Below are positions 31,034 through 40,300 of a stretch of 58,248 nt of DNA, piece by piece. Made by a program: the position numbers and the translations under genes. The stretch is from Lachnospiraceae bacterium (GTDB taxonomy: Bacteria; Bacillota; Clostridia; Lachnospirales; Lachnospiraceae): assembly GCA_017527205.1 (NCBI GenBank), contig JAFXQK010000033.1, forward strand, positions 1 to 58,248, written 5' to 3'. A model generated the notes under the pieces. That model was not told the DNA's origin and did no database searches. It worked only from the letters and a program-made list of their open reading frames with translations. Numbering within the stretch: position 1 is the stretch's first letter; the number at the start of each line of letters is the position of its first letter.

Positions 31034-31519
31034 ATGAACGCAGAAGGTCTAAAGCTCTATCGGAAAAGAATTATCCCAGAGGAATGTAAGTACTTAAAGG
31101 ATGACGTGATCGTGCGGTCGGATGATGAGGTGATCGTGACGACCTGGAACACCATCAATCCCAAGCTGGATTTTTCCCATGGCTGTTCCATCTACTACCT
31201 AAAGCAGGGCTTTAAGGTCAGCAAGTTCTATCGTCAGGATAACTCCGTGCTGTATTGGTATTGTGACATCGTGGATTATGCCTATGACGAGGCGGAGAAT
31301 TCCCTGACTGTCACGGATCTATTGGCTGACGTCATCGTTTTTCCCGACGGTCAGGTAAGGGTTGTCGATCTGGACGAAATGGCAGATGCCCTGGAAAGAG
31401 GTCTGATCACGTCCGAGCTATTAACCGCAGGCCTTCACAGGCTCAACAATTTACTCGCCGTAATCTACCGCGATAAATTTGACAGGCTGCAAAGCCCCAT
31501 TGAGCAACTGGGAATCTAA
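31034..31519 (+). CDS. DUF402 domain protein
   Basis: A 161-residue beta-barrel protein of the DUF402 (FomD-like) family. Members include nucleoside di/triphosphate phosphatases, with acidic residues coordinating metal. The FYRQDNSVLYWYCDIVDYAY segment and the DLLADVIVFPDGQVRVVDLDE region match the family core. Exact activity is unknown. GAGGGAGGCATCCAC precedes the start. It is transcribed alone and ends in a clear terminator. Confidence 0.82.
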   Translation: MNAEGLKLYRKRIIPEECKYLKDDVIVRSDDEVIVTTWNTINPKLDFSHGCSIYYLKQGFKVSKFYRQDNSVLYWYCDIVDYAYDEAENSLTVTDLLADVIVFPDGQVRVVDLDEMADALERGLITSELLTAGLHRLNNLLAVIYRDKFDRLQSPIEQLGI

Positions 31520-31520
31520 A

Positions 31521-31566
31521 AAAGACGGCACTCCGAAACCGATCGGGATGCCGTCTTTAATTTTGT
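31521..31566. terminator. Bidirectional terminator between DUF402 and hydrolase genes
   Basis: AAAGACGGCA (31521-31530) pairs with TGCCGTCTTT (31549-31558). It is followed on plus by AATTTTGTTT and on minus by a run of six T, so it can end both convergent transcripts. Confidence 0.85.
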
Positions 31567-32736
31567 TTAGTAAAATACGTGTCCGCCGATGCTGATACCG
31601 ACTAGTCCCGGAATGGGTGTGCGGAAGAACACGCATACACCAACATTCGTCACGCCCAGCATGGCCTCATCCGCCGCCTGATAGCAGGCCGCCGTCGCCT
31701 TGTCTGAGGCAAGTGCAAGCTCAAATCGCCCGCTGGCGACAGGGGAAAACTGGCTCTTTTGATAAATGACGCCGGCCACGGTATCAGGGAATTTGCCGCT
31801 GAGCACGCGGTTGATCACGACGGATCCCACCGCAAGCTTTCCTTCATAGGGTTCGCCGCCCGCCTCACAGTAAATGATGTTGGCGAGAAGCTTTCTGTCG
31901 CTCTCAGAGAAGGATACCTCAGAGATGGATCGCCATTTTCCCTGCGCCGCCTCCCTCGAAATCCGAAGCTCCTCCTCGAGCTTTTTCTTCAAAACCTTTA
32001 AATCTTCCTCGTTCTTTTTCAGCTCCGCCTCATATTCCAATGCCTTCTTTTCCGCGTCACTGATCTGGTCGGAATAATCATCGATCTTCGTTACCAATTG
32101 ATTGAGAATGCCGGAAATTCTCGCCTTTTCCGCCGTTGCCTCCGCATAAAGACCATCCAGCTCCAGCTTTTGCTCTTCCAGCTCTGCCTCAATGCGCTCC
32201 ATCAAGGCATGATTCTCCTGAAGCTCCTCCAGCTGATCCTTGTCATAGGTCTCCACACGTTCAAACCAGGTCGCAAGATTTAAGAGACTGCCCATGCTCT
32301 GAGCCTTGAGCAGGGAAGCCCAGTAATCCGAAGAATTTCGCTCGTACATCTTTCGGACGCGGATTTCCATGTCTTCCTTTTGCTTTGCTTCCCGCGCGAT
32401 GGCAGCCGCAAGCGCTGCCTGATTATCCTCAATCTCCTGACTTTTTACCTTGATCCGATCTTCCAAATCAACCATCCGATCTACTGCTGCCAGCATTTTT
32501 TCATTGGCATCCGCCATCTCATCCTGAAGGCTTCGCTTCTCACCCTTCATGTCTGAAATGTCTTCCTTCTGGTCGCCAAGCTTATTTTGAAGGTCTTTCT
32601 TTTCCTGTTCCTTTTCCTTGATCTGATCTCTGGTCGACTTTTCCGCAAGAACTTTTTGCATGCCAAAAGAAGAGGGCATTACCCCCAAAACCAGTCCCGC
32701 GATAAGAATTGCCACCAGTAATCTGACCTTTTTCAT
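31567..32736 (-). CDS. Coiled-coil cell wall hydrolase, SleB/CwlJ type
   Basis: A 389-residue exported protein. A signal peptide (about 1-31, ending near VLAEKST) precedes a long coiled coil (about 35-265), like the N-terminus of PcsB-type wall hydrolases. The C-terminal domain (about 272-385) is Hydrolase_2, the SleB/CwlJ spore-cortex lytic fold, with the catalytic glutamate in NIIYCEAGGEPYEGKLAVG. It probably cuts peptidoglycan in growth or spore coat/cortex turnover. Its ribosome site GGAG lies in the end of the dCMP deaminase gene, 1 bp upstream. Confidence 0.87.
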   Translation of the reverse strand: MKKVRLLVAILIAGLVLGVMPSSFGMQKVLAEKSTRDQIKEKEQEKKDLQNKLGDQKEDISDMKGEKRSLQDEMADANEKMLAAVDRMVDLEDRIKVKSQEIEDNQAALAAAIAREAKQKEDMEIRVRKMYERNSSDYWASLLKAQSMGSLLNLATWFERVETYDKDQLEELQENHALMERIEAELEEQKLELDGLYAEATAEKARISGILNQLVTKIDDYSDQISDAEKKALEYEAELKKNEEDLKVLKKKLEEELRISREAAQGKWRSISEVSFSESDRKLLANIIYCEAGGEPYEGKLAVGSVVINRVLSGKFPDTVAGVIYQKSQFSPVASGRFELALASDKATAACYQAADEAMLGVTNVGVCVFFRTPIPGLVGISIGGHVFY

Positions 32737-32737
32737 A

Positions 32738-33223
32738 CTAAAGCTCCATATGTACCTGTCGGCCCGTGCGGCTATAGGGAATACAGGTCACTCCCGCCGC
32801 CTTGAACATCTTCTTGGCCGCTATGTTTGTAGGAATTCCTTTATATTTGTCACAATCGTAAACAACCGTCTTGATTCCCGCCTGAATGATGGCCTTCGCA
32901 CACTCATTGCAGGGGAACAGACTGACATACAGCTTCGTCCCCTCCAGGGATCCGCCGCGATAATTCAGGATGGCATTGAGCTCCGCATGCGTAACGTAAA
33001 CATACTTCGTATCCAGCGTCTCGCCCTCCCTCGCCCAGGGGAAATCCTCATCCGAGCAGCCACAGGGAAACCCATTGTACCCCATGGACAGAATCTTATT
33101 CTTGTCGCTGACGATACAGGCTCCTACCTGCGTATTGGGATCCTTCGAGCGCATGCCCGAAAGCTGCGCCACCCCCATAAAATACTCATCCCAACTAATA
33201 TAATCCTTCCTCTTCCCCGTCAT
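32738..33223 (-). CDS. dCMP deaminase
   Basis: A 161-residue zinc deaminase that converts dCMP to dUMP for thymidylate synthesis (ComEB/deoxycytidylate deaminase family). Zinc ligands are in HAELNAI (His, catalytic Glu) and PCNECAKAI (two Cys). A further cysteine cluster, GFPCGC, is typical of dCMP deaminases. It is followed by the hydrolase gene 1 bp on. Confidence 0.92.
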   Translation of the reverse strand: MTGKRKDYISWDEYFMGVAQLSGMRSKDPNTQVGACIVSDKNKILSMGYNGFPCGCSDEDFPWAREGETLDTKYVYVTHAELNAILNYRGGSLEGTKLYVSLFPCNECAKAIIQAGIKTVVYDCDKYKGIPTNIAAKKMFKAAGVTCIPYSRTGRQVHMEL

Positions 33224-33256
33224 ACTATCCCCTTCATCTCATATCTATATCGTACT

Positions 33257-33429
33257 AAAATAGCCCCGGGATTGCTACGTGCTTCGCACTCTCGCAATCC
33301 CGAACCCGAATTCGCATATCGGGTCGCAATGCGCCCCTTTTATGCTCATCGGGTTTAAGCGTCTCTCGTGCCAGCGCATGCCCGCCTGCAAGCAGTCGGC
33401 CTGCGTTGTCACGGAGACTGGGCTATTTT
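33257..33429. repeat. Structured spacer bounded by 10-bp inverted ends
   Basis: AAAATAGCCC (33257-33266) and GGGCTATTTT (33420-33429) form perfect inverted ends. Inside are GGGATTGC/GCAATCCC, itself enclosing GTGC-TTC-GCAC, and a long imperfect hairpin beginning GTCTCTCGTGCC (about 33361) and closing near CACGGAGAC (33410-33418). The right end overlaps the upp stop codon. It may be a MITE-like element, or a 3' structure of the upp transcript. Confidence 0.55.
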
Positions 33430-34052
33430 GTTCCGAAGATACGGTCTCCTGCGTCTCCAAGGCCGGGTACGATGTATCCGTGGTCGTTGAGCTTCTCGTC
33501 CAGCGCGCCAACGTAAAGATCTACGTCAGGATGCGCCTCCTGCATTCTCTTGATGCCCTCGGGAGCCGCGATGATGCACATGAAATGAATGCTCTTGCAG
33601 CCCTTGTCCTTCAACATCTGAATGGCTGCCACGGAGGATCCGCCCGTTGCAAGCATGGGATCAACGACAAAGACCTCTCTCTCCGCACAGTCTGCAGGCA
33701 GCTTACAATAATATTCCACGGGCTCAAGCGTTGCAGGATCTCTGTAAAGGCCGATGTGACCAATCTTTGCAGCCGGGATCAGGCTGAGCATGCCGTCTAC
33801 CATGCCAAGACCCGCGCGCAAAATGGGGATGATGGCCATCTTCTTCCCCTTCAGTTCCTTTACCGTCGTCTTACAGATGGGCGTCTCAATCTCGACCTCA
33901 TCCAGCTTTAAGTCACGAGTTGCCTCGTAGCAGATCAGCATGGCGATCTCACTGATCGTCTGTCTGAAATCCTTCGTACCCGTGTCGATTCTCCTAATAA
34001 GTCCAATCTTGTGCTGAATCAGTGGATGGTCCATAATCACAACCTTACCCAT
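33423..34052 (-). CDS. upp: Uracil phosphoribosyltransferase
   Basis: A 209-residue salvage enzyme that makes UMP from uracil and PRPP. The PRPP site is in [14 protein letters not shown], and the uracil-binding C-terminal block is [30 protein letters not shown] precedes ATG. It belongs to the Sua5-rpiB-upp-dCMP deaminase series on the minus strand, an order familiar from Clostridia. Confidence 0.96.
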   Translation of the reverse strand: MGKVVIMDHPLIQHKIGLIRRIDTGTKDFRQTISEIAMLICYEATRDLKLDEVEIETPICKTTVKELKGKKMAIIPILRAGLGMVDGMLSLIPAAKIGHIGLYRDPATLEPVEYYCKLPADCAEREVFVVDPMLATGGSSVAAIQMLKDKGCKSIHFMCIIAAPEGIKRMQEAHPDVDLYVGALDEKLNDHGYIVPGLGDAGDRIFGTK

Positions 34053-34145
34053 AATTTCGTATCCTCCTAACCTTTTCCTTTCCGTTTTTTCTCTTTCTTT
34101 TGTAAAGTTCTTATGCGGTAATAAAGTGAAGCACGCCAGGAGCCT

Positions 34146-34583
34146 TTACTCCTCAATCTGTGCAATCTTGCGGATTCTTCTCGCATGCTTTTCCTCGCCA
34201 GAAAAAGGCGTGTCCAGGAAGGTATCCACGATGTCCATGGCCAGGTTCGGACCAAGCATTCCACCGCCGAGCGCCAACATGTTTGCGTCATTATGCAGTC
34301 TCGTCATCTTTGCGGACAGCGTGTCGCTGCAAAGCGCACAACGAATTCCCTTTACCTTGTTTGCCGCAATGCTGATGCCGATTCCCGTGGTGCATACCAC
34401 GATGCCTCTCTCACATTCCCCCGATGCAACGGCTCTTGCCGCAGCAACGCCAAAATCAGGATAATCCACGCTGGACTTGTCAAAGCATCCAAAATCCTTG
34501 ACTTCAAATCCTCTCTCCTGAAGATGCTTTTGAATCAGCTCCTTCAAGTCATAACCGCCATGATCACTTCCGATTGCTATCAT
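34146..34583 (-). CDS. rpiB: Ribose 5-phosphate isomerase B
   Basis: A 145-residue RpiB/LacAB-family isomerase interconverting ribose 5-phosphate and ribulose 5-phosphate. It opens IAIGSDHGGYDLKE; the catalytic cysteine lies in GIVVCTTGIGISIAANK. GGGAGGC lies before the start. It links the pentose pathway to the nucleotide-salvage neighbours. Confidence 0.95.
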   Translation of the reverse strand: MIAIGSDHGGYDLKELIQKHLQERGFEVKDFGCFDKSSVDYPDFGVAAARAVASGECERGIVVCTTGIGISIAANKVKGIRCALCSDTLSAKMTRLHNDANMLALGGGMLGPNLAMDIVDTFLDTPFSGEEKHARRIRKIAQIEE

Positions 34584-34635
34584 TGCTTTTGCCTCCCATG
34601 TTTTTCATTATTTTCTGCACGGCCCATGAGCCTTG

Positions 34636-35703
34636 CTAATTCACTCGAATCACCTGATGTCCGGCAGCCTTGAGGAGTCTGTTCATAATGGCCTGTCCAA
34701 GGCCTCCGTGGCCCTCATCCTCGCCGCCAAAGCTCTCTGAATAGATCTGCTCCACGTTCTCGTCGTCAAACTCCCTAAGGATCCCGTAAAGTCTTCTCGC
34801 AATGACCTCCTCATCCCTGCGGTCGCCAATGGTTTTAATGACGTCGCCCGCGTATCTGCCCGCGGTGTCCGATGCGGCGATGACACCAGTTTTCTTTCCG
34901 GCGCCTTTTGCCTCCTGAAGCTTTTCATTGACATAGGAAATGACCCTGTCATTCTCGCCCTGTACGATCACCAGGTTACCCTTCGGCGCATAGTGGCGAT
35001 ATTTCATGCCGGGGGCCCTGGGAGCCTGTCCGCTCGCCGTCGTAAACAGCGTTGCGTCATTCTCAACGCTTCCAAGCACTTCCTTAAGCATGTCGCTCGT
35101 GATGAAGCCGGGGCGCAAAATTTGCGGCGGATTCACCGTAAGATCCACGATGGTAGATTCCAGCCCAATGCCGACCTCTCCGCCGTCCAAAATCATTTCA
35201 ATGCGGCCGTTCATGTCCTCCACGACATATTTTGCCGTGGTCGGGCTCGGCCTCCCCGACAGATTTGCGCTCGGTGCGGCCACAAAGCCTCCCGCGCATT
35301 CAATCATCCTCCTCGCGCCGGGATGGGACGGCAGCCGAACGGCAACCGTAGTAAGCCCTCCCGTCGTCTCCAAGGGAATCAATTCGCTCTTGGGAAGGAT
35401 CATGGTAAGCGGCCCTGGCCAAAACGCTTCCGCAAGCTGCAAGGCTTCCTTCGGCACCTCCCTGGCCACCTTGTACAGATCCTCCGTCCGATAAATGTGC
35501 ACGATCAGGGGATTGTCCGAGGGTCTACCCTTTGCCGCATAAATCTTGCGGGAGGAATCCGGGTTTAGGGCATCTCCGCCAAGCCCATACACGGTCTCCG
35601 TCGGAAATGCCACTAACCCGCCAGCCTTCAGTATTTCTCCTGCTTCCAGCAGCACCTCTTCGTCCTTATTCCCTTCCCCTAATCTGACGATTTTTGTATT
35701 CAT
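34636..35703 (-). CDS. Threonylcarbamoyl-AMP synthase, Sua5 type
   Basis: A 355-residue protein with an N-terminal YrdC domain (about 1-210) and the extra C-terminal Sua5 domain (about 240-350). It makes threonylcarbamoyl-AMP for the t6A37 modification of ANN-decoding tRNAs. AFPTETVYGLGGDA, KGRPSDNPLIVHI and PSANLSGRPSPT are diagnostic. The ribosome site is weak, with AGAAGG some 16 nt away. It starts the rpiB-upp series. Confidence 0.94.
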   Translation of the reverse strand: MNTKIVRLGEGNKDEEVLLEAGEILKAGGLVAFPTETVYGLGGDALNPDSSRKIYAAKGRPSDNPLIVHIYRTEDLYKVAREVPKEALQLAEAFWPGPLTMILPKSELIPLETTGGLTTVAVRLPSHPGARRMIECAGGFVAAPSANLSGRPSPTTAKYVVEDMNGRIEMILDGGEVGIGLESTIVDLTVNPPQILRPGFITSDMLKEVLGSVENDATLFTTASGQAPRAPGMKYRHYAPKGNLVIVQGENDRVISYVNEKLQEAKGAGKKTGVIAASDTAGRYAGDVIKTIGDRRDEEVIARRLYGILREFDDENVEQIYSESFGGEDEGHGGLGQAIMNRLLKAAGHQVIRVN

Positions 35704-35823
35704 GTGGTTCTTTTACGCCTTCTTTTTACACTGAAATCGTTTCCGAAAAGCCTTCTTTTGCATGTCAAGAAGGGCTTCACAGATTTTCGCAAACTATAGT
35801 ATAACACAAACGTCAAATTTTGG

Positions 35824-36618
35824 CTACCTCTTTTGCTCCAGGAAGTCAACGACCCCCAAATACAGCGCCCAGGCAAGCTCCTCCTGATACGCTTCATCCC
35901 CCAGCTTCTTTGCTTCCTCCCAGTTAGACAAAAAGCCGCATTCCGCAATTACCACGGGCACGGCAGTCTTTTTCAGGAGAAAATAGCTGTCATTGTCCTT
36001 GATCTGCCTGTCATTGGAGGGGTCCACCTCACGCAGTCTCTCCTGCAGGGCACTCGCCAATGCCTGCCCCTCCTTGCTGGTACAGTAATAAAACACCTGC
36101 GCGCCATGGACGTATTCCTCCGGATAGCTGTTTTGATGAATGCTGATCACGGCAGCAGGTTTCGCCTCCTCCATGATCTGAATCCTTCGCTTTAGGTCCC
36201 TGACCTTCGCCTGTTCCTCTCCCTCTCCGCAGAGCGATTGGTCTTCCTCCCGCGTCAGAATGACCTCCGCGCCTGCCGCCTCAAGATCATCACGCAGCTT
36301 TTTTGCGATTGCAAGATTGACGTCCTTCTCCAAAAGCTGATTGATGCCGATTTTCCCCGGATCATAGCCGCCGTGCCCTGGATCAATGACAATGCGCGGC
36401 TTCTTCTCAAACCCGCTGATCAGCTTGCCCTCCCTCTCGATTCTGTGCTCCATCCTCTCTTCCTTTTGCTTTTCCTCAGAGCGTTCCTCTCCGGAAATAT
36501 CAGCTTCCGCCTTCTCCTCCCGTCCCTCCGGTTTCCGTCCCTTTTGTCCAAAGGAGACGGCCGCAGCCAGCATCACAAGAAGCAGAACAATTACAATTTT
36601 TTCCAGCAATTTCGTCAT
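35824..36618 (-). CDS. N-acetylmuramoyl-L-alanine amidase, CwlD-like
   Basis: A 264-residue exported zinc amidase that cuts between muramic acid and the stem peptide. A membrane anchor (about 5-25) and a Glu/Lys-rich linker precede the amidase_3 domain (about 75-262). Zinc ligands lie in DPGHGGYDPG, E-K-D-V-N-L and SIHQNSYP, and the catalytic Glu in VPVVIAECGFLSN. Its size fits CwlD, which forms spore-cortex muramic lactam. The ATG at 36618 was chosen over an upstream TTG because GAGG is well placed. Confidence 0.85.
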   Translation of the reverse strand: MTKLLEKIVIVLLLVMLAAAVSFGQKGRKPEGREEKAEADISGEERSEEKQKEERMEHRIEREGKLISGFEKKPRIVIDPGHGGYDPGKIGINQLLEKDVNLAIAKKLRDDLEAAGAEVILTREEDQSLCGEGEEQAKVRDLKRRIQIMEEAKPAAVISIHQNSYPEEYVHGAQVFYYCTSKEGQALASALQERLREVDPSNDRQIKDNDSYFLLKKTAVPVVIAECGFLSNWEEAKKLGDEAYQEELAWALYLGVVDFLEQKR

Positions 36619-36716
36619 TTTACGCCTCAACCAATGATCTTCTGCTTCATTTTTATTCCCAAAGGCTTATCCAAAGACATAATTCCGCACAAATTCTTAA
36701 GTTTTCTGAAAAAAGA

Positions 36717-36745
36717 TTGCTTTTCCAACACATTAAGCGTATAAT
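36717..36745 (+). promoter_or_regulatory. Promoter of the surface protein gene
   Basis: TTGCTT (36717-36722) and TATAAT (36740-36745) are 17 bp apart, about 50 bp before the start codon. Confidence 0.8.
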
Positions 36746-36797
36746 TTAGGATAAGATTTTATGCACGCATATTTCATACCAAAAGGAGGAAACAAAA

Positions 36798-37610
36798 ATG
36801 AAATTGTTAAAGCGCTTGTTTTTAACGGCCTTAGCCATTGCCGCACTGGCATTTGTGCCTCAGGCCAACACCCTGACTGCCAAGGCAGCCGCCACCACCT
36901 TCACCGTGAAGTATGTTCCCGAGAACAGTGAATGGCGTGTACAGCCCCTGAGCAGCTGGGATGCAACAAAGGGACATGGTGATCTCGGTTATCTCTACAC
37001 GAATGTAAAGGACGGCGACGTCATCGTTGTTGTAGGCGATTCCTCTTCACCCGCATTAAAGCTCAGCATTGGTGCCAAGATTTCCAACGTAACCATTTAC
37101 GGCGTAACAAATGGCGTTACCTACGAAACTGGTTCTGAAGTAACGGACGTTTACGTACTGAAGGGAAGTATCGCTACCCTGGACGGCTATTGCAAGAACG
37201 TTCACGTATATGACGACAGCAGCTGTAACGTATTTAAGGATGCTGATCTGGTTCAGGCCTGCAAGGAATCCACGATGACCATGAACATCTCCGCAGTTGG
37301 TAAGGTTGGTCATTATCAGACCGTTGACAATGGCACGGTTTTGAAGGACTACTACAACATAGCAACCAACACCCTGCGCGTTGAAAAGGGTGAGTTAAAG
37401 ACGGACGCTGCCAATTATTCCCTGACCGCTACCGCGACCGGAACCACCACTCCTTCTAAGACCTCTACGGGAACCGCTACTGGTACAACCAATAATGGCG
37501 CAACCGTTTCCCCTAAGACCGGAGAAAGCAGCTACGCCATCTTGTTATTCGCAGGTGCTATTTTCTGTTTCGCAGGTGCTTTTGTTACCAGAAAGAAAAT
37601 CGCCAGATAA
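36798..37610 (+). CDS. Sortase-type surface protein with SPKTG anchor
   Basis: A 270-residue secreted protein. A signal peptide (about 1-31, ending AKAAA) is followed by a beta-rich domain (about 35-205) of unknown family. A Thr/Ser/Gly-rich linker leads to SPKTGESS (about 236-243), a hydrophobic span and the RKKIAR tail, the layout of an LPXTG-class cell-wall anchor with Ser in the first position. AAAAGGAGGAAAC gives a strong ribosome site. No sortase is in the window. Its role at the surface is unknown. Confidence 0.75.
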   Translation: MKLLKRLFLTALAIAALAFVPQANTLTAKAAATTFTVKYVPENSEWRVQPLSSWDATKGHGDLGYLYTNVKDGDVIVVVGDSSSPALKLSIGAKISNVTIYGVTNGVTYETGSEVTDVYVLKGSIATLDGYCKNVHVYDDSSCNVFKDADLVQACKESTMTMNISAVGKVGHYQTVDNGTVLKDYYNIATNTLRVEKGELKTDAANYSLTATATGTTTPSKTSTGTATGTTNNGATVSPKTGESSYAILLFAGAIFCFAGAFVTRKKIAR

Positions 37611-37618
37611 TCTTGAAG

Positions 37619-39328
37619 TTACATTTGCTTAAACGCACTGAGCAACGTCCAGATCTCTTGTGTACCGTAGCCAAGTCTCCAAGCGGCAACGCCCGCAAGT
37701 CCTTTGGCACTCATGACGTTTAACTTCATACTGATGGAATCCAGGTCCTCCAGCCAAACCTTATAGGTTTTCCCGTTGGAGGACCATTCTGCGTAATTCT
37801 GACAGGTCCCTTCATCCCAAACGGGCGTCACCTTCATTCTCTTGATAAAGTCTGCCTGATTCACCAGCGTCAAATATTCATCCGTCACTTCCGTGCCATC
37901 CAGCTTCCAGAGGATCGTGTAAAACGGTACGGCATTGATCAGCTTCTCAGCGGGAACGTTCTCGAGCGTCTTTGTAATGCCATCCGTGATAAATCCGATG
38001 CTGGCAACGCTTCCGGGATTCTTGCTGCCGTGCCAATGCTCGTCATATCCCATCAAAATCACGTAGTCCACAACCTGCCCCTGAACGTCATACCGATACT
38101 GCTTATTCCCTTCGTTCGGCATGTAGTTGTCCACGGACAGAGTCAGCGCGTTCTTTCTGCATTCTGCGGAAAGCTCACGCAGAAATTGTCCGTAATATTC
38201 AGAGCATTCCGCACCAATCTTCTCGAAGTCCAGGTTAATTCCGTCAACCCCAAGGGACTTCGAGGTATTGATCATGTTGCTGATCAGCTTCCCACGCTTT
38301 TCGGAGGAGGAAAAAATGGCCGTGTCGTCGATGTTTTCTCCCGTCTCCAGGCGATAGTTAAAATCATCCCACGCAGGCCATACCTCATAGCCATACTTAT
38401 GCGCCCTCGTTACGTAGGAGGCCTCTCCAAAGCTGCGGAACCCTCCTTCATTGTCGCTCAGGCTGAACCAGGTCGGAGAAATCACGTTCATGCCCTCCGT
38501 GTTCGCCACCATCTCCTCCAGAGTGGAATTTCCGCCTACGCCGCCGATGGCGTGCCACCCAAGGCAAACCTTCTCATAAAGCCTGTCCGAGGTATATTCC
38601 GGAGCCTCGTAATCTGACTTCACGGGCTTTCTTTCCGGGGTGACGGTCCAAGAGGCTCCAAGGCAGGTATTTTCTACGTAACCAATGATGCCCTCGTCAT
38701 TTCTGACTCTGCTCCAGGTTGGCAAATTCTCCATAATCTCCAGGCTCTCTCCCACTTTTGCATCACACAGGATCTCGCTTTTTACGTCGCCCTGATATCG
38801 GATCTTGGTATCTGCCGTTACCTGCGCCGATTCGTAGGGCTCCCAGCTTGTCTTAATCAGCAGGCGATAATCATTGACGTAATACTCCAGGCTCGACAGC
38901 ATACCAACGAACGGAAGCGCAAGGAAGGGGCTCTCCCCCTCGAGGATACAGGCCTTGTAACCCGCGTTTTTCTTCTCGCCATACTGGAGATATCCATCCT
39001 CGCCGGGTGTTGCGACAAAGCTTCCCAATGCATCCGTATAAATCAGTTTTTTCTCCGTCCAGTCATAAAAAAACTGGTCGTTGAGATAGCTCTTTACAAA
39101 AGTAAGATTCAGATAACAGGTTCCATCTATCAAAAGAGCTTTTTCCGCCACCCGCTCCTCCTGCAGATAGATGGCAAGCTTCCCTTCTTCCACGTCAAAA
39201 TAGGTCCGTAAATCCATCACGTCCGTGCCGTAGGATACCTTCTCCTTTTGCCTCATGGAGATGGCAACTCCAACGACCAAGACTATTAAAATCAGTGCAA
39301 TCAGCACCGGAATGATTTTTCTTTTCAT
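37619..39328 (-). CDS. Exported GH18-family glycoside hydrolase with SH3-like domain
   Basis: A 569-residue membrane-anchored protein. A signal anchor (about 6-26), a copper-amine-oxidase-like or SH3-bearing N-terminal part (SH3-like at about 165-215) and a GH18 barrel (about 250-565) are visible. The GH18 motif is DGINLDFEKIG, with the catalytic glutamate. Such proteins, like Bacillus YaaH and YdhD, act on peptidoglycan or chitin-like glycans and often in spores. It converges with the surface protein gene, with only 8 bp between the ends. Confidence 0.85.
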   Translation of the reverse strand: MKRKIIPVLIALILIVLVVGVAISMRQKEKVSYGTDVMDLRTYFDVEEGKLAIYLQEERVAEKALLIDGTCYLNLTFVKSYLNDQFFYDWTEKKLIYTDALGSFVATPGEDGYLQYGEKKNAGYKACILEGESPFLALPFVGMLSSLEYYVNDYRLLIKTSWEPYESAQVTADTKIRYQGDVKSEILCDAKVGESLEIMENLPTWSRVRNDEGIIGYVENTCLGASWTVTPERKPVKSDYEAPEYTSDRLYEKVCLGWHAIGGVGGNSTLEEMVANTEGMNVISPTWFSLSDNEGGFRSFGEASYVTRAHKYGYEVWPAWDDFNYRLETGENIDDTAIFSSSEKRGKLISNMINTSKSLGVDGINLDFEKIGAECSEYYGQFLRELSAECRKNALTLSVDNYMPNEGNKQYRYDVQGQVVDYVILMGYDEHWHGSKNPGSVASIGFITDGITKTLENVPAEKLINAVPFYTILWKLDGTEVTDEYLTLVNQADFIKRMKVTPVWDEGTCQNYAEWSSNGKTYKVWLEDLDSISMKLNVMSAKGLAGVAAWRLGYGTQEIWTLLSAFKQM

Positions 39329-39619
39329 ACTTCCGCTTCCGTCCTATCTTTCTATTTCCCTATCTCTTTTTCATCTCGACTGTCGTCTCAACGGGTTTTC
39401 TCGTCAAAGCGTCATTCATGCGAGCACGGTGCCGCTTTTACTTGTTATTTTTCATGGCAAGGGCGCAAGAAAGGCATGCCGCCAAAGATACCGGCCTCTT
39501 CCTTGCGCACCTAATATAGTGTACCACAGAAACGCTTTCGCGTCATTATTATTTTTGAAACATTTTGACGATTTTTTACAAATGCGGACGACTTTTATTT
39601 CGACAAAACGTGCGTCCCC
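39329..39619. other. Spacer upstream of the GH18 gene
   Basis: A candidate minus-strand promoter has TACACT near 39509-39514 and ATGACG 17 bp upstream. No other gene is seen. Confidence 0.4.
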
Positions 39620-39866
39620 CTAAGTCTGGTCGATCCGATCAAAGTGGACCTCCGAAATTTTCCCCTCCTTTCCGATTACGTAATCAGCCATGTAGTTGTT
39701 TTGCTCCGCCACCTCCAAGACCAGACTTGGAGTAGCGCTTTCTCCATCTACGAAAAACATCACGTCGCGTTCCCGCAATAGATCTTCATAAATTGGCTTT
39801 TCCGCTTGATCACACATGCTTTCAGTTTGGCGATCAGAGTCCAAAAGGTTTTCGTGATACGCTCAT
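39620..39866 (-). pseudogene. Small unidentified gene, possibly frameshifted
   Basis: A 74-residue frame (EQNNYMADYVIGKEGKISEV near the end) starts only at a TTG without a ribosome site. About 22 bp upstream an ATG at 39864-39866 has a good GGAAAGGAGAGG, but its frame stops after 10 codons. Dropping one T of the TTTT run would join MSVSRKP to the long frame. This suggests an indel pseudogene, programmed slippage or a sequencing error. I do not recognise the protein. Confidence 0.4.
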
Positions 39867-40300
39867 TTCCCTAAAATCGCCTCTCCTTTCCTAAAATTAC
39901 AGACGTTTCCGGCAGTGCATTGTGATTAATTTGAATTATAATTGTGAAAACTAAAGATGGTACTTTACGAAACTCGATTATGACAGACTTGTAAGACGAT
40001 CATTTTTTGATGGTGAAAATATCATTACCCCATAATAATATAACCTTACCCCATCGTTTTTTCGTCACTTAAGTGAAACTTTGGGCGATTCGCCCGGAAA
40101 TCATTTCGATGTTCCAAGAAATACCTAAGCAGCCAGCCTCCTCCCCGCACGTAACGTACCGGAGACGTCTGATGATTTGATTATAATAGACATAGGACAA
40201 GAATGCAAGACGCCTTTTCTTAAATTTTACTAAACTCGAAGGGGCAGTATTGACGAAAACAGGGCAAAAGTATAAGATAAAGAAAAGGAAGGCGATGCTT
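39867..40300. other. AT-rich spacer upstream of mecA
   Basis: No convincing gene. A TATAAT lies near 40184 without a clear -35 box. A weaker pair, TTGACG (40250-40255) and TATAAG (40271-40276), has a short 15-bp spacer. An inverted GGGCGATTCGCCC lies near 40083. Confidence 0.4.
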
